NCBI RefSeq assembly: GCF_009754945.1
Contig: NZ_WPIN01000005.1
Span: forward strand, 310,001-374,000
Reading direction: 5' to 3'
Source: Spirosoma arboris
GTDB taxonomy: Bacteria; Bacteroidota; Bacteroidia; Cytophagales; Spirosomataceae
DNA length: 64,000 bases
The position numbers were made by a program, and so were the translations under genes. Below the pieces are notes generated by a model, which worked only from the letters and a program-made list of their open reading frames with translations, was not told where the DNA came from and did no database searches. Positions 61,434 to 64,000 of this stretch are shown one piece after another (position 1 is the stretch's first letter; the number at the start of each line of letters is the position of its first letter).

Positions 61434-61496
61434 CCAAGGTCTGTGTCCTCACAGATCCAGCATGCGCCAGTCAGCCTGTGTCTTCATAGGCCTTGG
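61434..61496. repeat. Family C repeat, copy 2
   Basis: GTCTGTGTCCTCACAGA (61439-61455) and CTGTGTCTTCATAGG (61476-61490) are imperfect direct copies, and the ends CCAAGG/CCTTGG pair. The core matches the element in the gap at 29726-29805. Confidence 0.6.
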
Positions 61497-61550
61497 ACGA
61501 ACTATACCCCTGATTGGAGACTCCACCTGATCATTCCAACGCCAATCGTT

Positions 61551-63944
61551 ATGAAACGCTTTGCATTCTTCCTCTTCTTGGTCATTATTCATTGGTCTCC
61601 ATTAAAAGCACAACGTATTGATAGTCTGGGATCTGCAACTGGAATTCTTATTGATTCTATTACTACTAAGGCGATTCCGTTTGCGACCGTTTCCCTGTTT
61701 CAACAAGGCAAGCTCATTGACGGAACGCTTACAGATAGCCTGGGGAAGTTCGTACTAAATAGCCTCCGATATGGCACCTATTCTCTTGCGTTTAGTGCCG
61801 TAGGTTACCAGTCTTTTCATACGCCAACCTGGACCGTAAATGAGCAACGTCCGGCAATTGACTTAGGCACTATTGGTATTAGTCAGGATGCAAAAAACCT
61901 GCAAACAGTGACTGTTAGAGGCCAAAAGCCGCTCATTGAGCAACGGGTAGACGGACTTACATTCAATGTGGAAAGCTTGCCAGGTATTGCTGGCAGCGAT
62001 GCGTCGGATGTGTTGCGCAAAGTACCTATGCTATCGGTGGATGCGAACGGCGGACTTTCGATGCGAGGCAGTTCCAACATCCGGGTTTTTATCGATGGAA
62101 AACCGTCCGACATCTATGCCTCATCGGTAGCCGATGCGTTGAAGTCGATTTCTGGCGAAAGCATTGTCAAAGTGGAGGTTATCACCCATCCATCCGCACG
62201 CTACGATGCAGAAGGTTCTGATGGCGTGGTGAACATCGTTACCCGAAAAGTAAGGGATAACATAACAAACGGGAATGCGAGTATAGTGCTGGGCAACCGG
62301 AACGAAGCGGTGATGAGTAATGTGCAGAGCAAATTCAATAAATGGCTGGTAAAGCTGGACGGATTTTACCAAACATACTGGAACCGAAATGGCTCTGTAT
62401 TGGAACGGGAAACGGAGCAAGTCAAGATTTTTCAGAAAAACGAATCGCGAAACACAGGTAATTATTTCTTTGGTGGGGCTACCGTATTATACAGTCTCGA
62501 TTCGCTCAACACAATTAGTATCGGGTATCGCCCGCGGTCGTTGGCCAATCAAAGTGATGTCGTTTCCACTAATTTCTATGCAGAAAACGAGCGGTTTCTG
62601 CCTTCATTTCAACGGGAAATAGCAACATCTACACCCGCATTTAGTCATGTTTTCACGACGGGCTATACCAGTACGTCAGCAAACAAACGGATCAGATCGT
62701 CGAAGCGAGAGTTTTCGCTGCTGGCCACGTATTTGATTAGCAATAACATTAATCGCTACGATGTTTCACAAGTAGCCAATGACCAAACGCCTTACCAGGA
62801 AAATTTCGACAGTAAAACCCGGAACCGCGACCTCATGATTCAGGCTGATTATACACACTCATTTACAGATAAATTGACATGGGAAACGGGTGGCAAACTC
62901 ACGCAAAAAAATCTCGTAAGCGACAGTCAGTTTGGTATTTATAATTTTAACAATCAGGCTTATACAAATGACCCAATCCGATCAAATGCGTTTTCGTATC
63001 GAAGTGAGATTTATGCCCTGTACACTAATTTCAGGTTTCAGCTAAAGACCTGGCAATTGATGGCCGGACTCCGTTACGAAAAAACCGATCTGAATGCCAC
63101 CTTTAAAGACAATTTCCTGCAACTGCCTTCTTTCCAGAACCTTGTCCCTAACCTGTTGATCAGCCGAAATCTGGATCAAAAAAGTACGCTGAAACTGGGG
63201 TATACGGTCAAATTGGTTCGCCCCTATTTTACGTATCTCAACCCGACCGTAAACCGAAGCGACTCGCTTAACGTCCAGTCTGGCAATCCCTACCTCCACC
63301 CTGAAATCACCCGCCGGTATCAGCTTAGTTATTCCCGAAATGGCGTCCGCTTATTTACGGACATTACCCTGTTTTATAACCATAATCAAAACAGCATTGA
63401 AACCATTCGAACGGCACGACCTGATGGTGTTTTTGAGAGTACGTTTCAAAACATTGGCCGGAATAAACGGCTGGGCTTGTCGGTTAATCTGACCTGGAAA
63501 CCCTCTCCCAAAATTAGCCTTGGCGGTACGTTAACGATCCAACATGTTCAGTTAGAAAGTCCCGCATTACAAGTAAGTAACAGCGGCCTGATGCGGCAAT
63601 TGGTACTGAACTACAGCCACAAACTCCCGAAGAGTTACAGCATCGACTTCTATGGTTTCTTCGACTCGAACAGCATTAGTCTGCAAGGGTATCGCTCCGG
63701 CTGGAAATACTACAGTCTGACGTTCAGCAAGAAATCGGCGAATGAGCGATTTACGATGAGTTTGCGGATGGACACTCCCCTATCCAGATACACCTTCCTC
63801 AACGAAGAAATCACAACAAACGCCTTCCACCAATTACAGACGAATCGCTATCAGAACCAGAATCTCCGGCTCACAGCTTTCTATAAACTAGGCCAAAAAG
63901 AAATTAAAAGCCCTAAGATGCGGCAGGCGGAAAACCCGGATTAG
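61551..63944 (+). CDS. Outer-membrane TonB-dependent-receptor-like beta-barrel protein
   Basis: About 797 residues from the ATG at 61551 (MKRFAFFLFLVIIHWSPLKAQ signal peptide); an upstream in-frame ATG at 61443 is rejected because it precedes the signal peptide and lies in a repeat. An N-terminal carboxypeptidase-regulatory-like domain (ATGILIDSITTKAIPFATVSLFQQG) and a plug (LPGIAGSDASDVLRKVPMLSVDANGGLSMRGSSNIRVFIDGKPS) precede the barrel. This is the outer-membrane-beta-barrel family of FecA-like receptors without a SusD partner. The ligand is unknown. Confidence 0.9.
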   Translation: MKRFAFFLFLVIIHWSPLKAQRIDSLGSATGILIDSITTKAIPFATVSLFQQGKLIDGTLTDSLGKFVLNSLRYGTYSLAFSAVGYQSFHTPTWTVNEQRPAIDLGTIGISQDAKNLQTVTVRGQKPLIEQRVDGLTFNVESLPGIAGSDASDVLRKVPMLSVDANGGLSMRGSSNIRVFIDGKPSDIYASSVADALKSISGESIVKVEVITHPSARYDAEGSDGVVNIVTRKVRDNITNGNASIVLGNRNEAVMSNVQSKFNKWLVKLDGFYQTYWNRNGSVLERETEQVKIFQKNESRNTGNYFFGGATVLYSLDSLNTISIGYRPRSLANQSDVVSTNFYAENERFLPSFQREIATSTPAFSHVFTTGYTSTSANKRIRSSKREFSLLATYLISNNINRYDVSQVANDQTPYQENFDSKTRNRDLMIQADYTHSFTDKLTWETGGKLTQKNLVSDSQFGIYNFNNQAYTNDPIRSNAFSYRSEIYALYTNFRFQLKTWQLMAGLRYEKTDLNATFKDNFLQLPSFQNLVPNLLISRNLDQKSTLKLGYTVKLVRPYFTYLNPTVNRSDSLNVQSGNPYLHPEITRRYQLSYSRNGVRLFTDITLFYNHNQNSIETIRTARPDGVFESTFQNIGRNKRLGLSVNLTWKPSPKISLGGTLTIQHVQLESPALQVSNSGLMRQLVLNYSHKLPKSYSIDFYGFFDSNSISLQGYRSGWKYYSLTFSKKSANERFTMSLRMDTPLSRYTFLNEEITTNAFHQLQTNRYQNQNLRLTAFYKLGQKEIKSPKMRQAENPD

Positions 63945-64000
63945 CGCAGGGTTGGTTATTGGATAAAGTGTCATAGAGAAACTTTTTTTGTCATCCCGAC

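Noticed and set aside
63989..64000. Start of a possible further interspersed repeat (GTCATCCCGAC)
   Set aside because: The string resembles a common Bacteroidota repeat but is cut by the window edge and cannot be judged.

Overview
The window looks like a chromosomal segment of a Cytophagales bacterium (phylum Bacteroidota), most like the genus Spirosoma. The reasons are two SusC/SusD outer-membrane pairs, a hybrid two-component regulator (HTCS), LytS/LytTR two-component pairs, many Sec-exported proteins and SusD-type lipoproteins, a full-length dnaE, and several families of palindromic intergenic repeats. No rRNA, tRNA, CRISPR array, transposase, integrase or phage gene was recognised. The genus is an inference; the phylum is secure.

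Layout. 1-2615: end of an MFS transporter, an SPFH/band-7 protein and a tandem universal stress protein. 2732-7318: a five-gene leftward operon (pyridoxamine-oxidase-fold protein, GNAT acetyltransferase, LysE-type exporter, PaiB-like flavoprotein, OsmC) divergent from a MocR/PdxR regulator; the content resembles a polyamine or amino-acid acetylation and export module. 7451-15476: a SusC/SusD pair without neighbouring glycosidases, a small four-cysteine protein and a LytS/LytTR pair. 15809-18187: PKD/beta-helix lipoprotein, thioredoxin, YtxH-like protein. 18368-20257: an alkylation-repair operon in which the parts of Ada are split over separate genes with a 2-oxoglutarate oxygenase between them. 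20278-25937: dnaE, a MetR-like LysR regulator with a MetR-type box at its start, and two small exported proteins.

26008-42866 is a polysaccharide utilisation locus. Leftward genes in transcription order are SusC, SusD, a GH43_24-type exo-beta-1,3-galactanase, a GH105 unsaturated uronyl hydrolase, DUF2264 and a GH78 alpha-L-rhamnosidase. A DUF1080 protein and the HTCS regulator lie next to SusC. The enzyme set suggests rhamnose- and uronate-capped type II arabinogalactan (arabinogalactan protein or pectin side chains). A closely matching bipartite G-run motif stands in front of both susC and the HTCS gene and is the best candidate for the HTCS operator.

42893-64000 continues with exported catabolic proteins: FG-GAP propeller, cupredoxin-fused glucose/sorbosone-dehydrogenase-like propeller protein, second DUF1080 and a tannase/feruloyl esterase (probably one leftward operon); a 12-repeat NHL protein; a sialidase-fold protein; a very large two-domain SGNH acetylesterase whose second catalytic domain has lost its active site; a second LytS/LytTR pair; an exported intradiol-dioxygenase-like protein; and a TonB-dependent-receptor-like barrel.

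Non-coding DNA is notable for long perfect hairpins (strong bidirectional terminators at about 7.4, 12.8, 17.8 and 53.3 kb) and for at least five families of interspersed palindromes, some present at two loci in the window.
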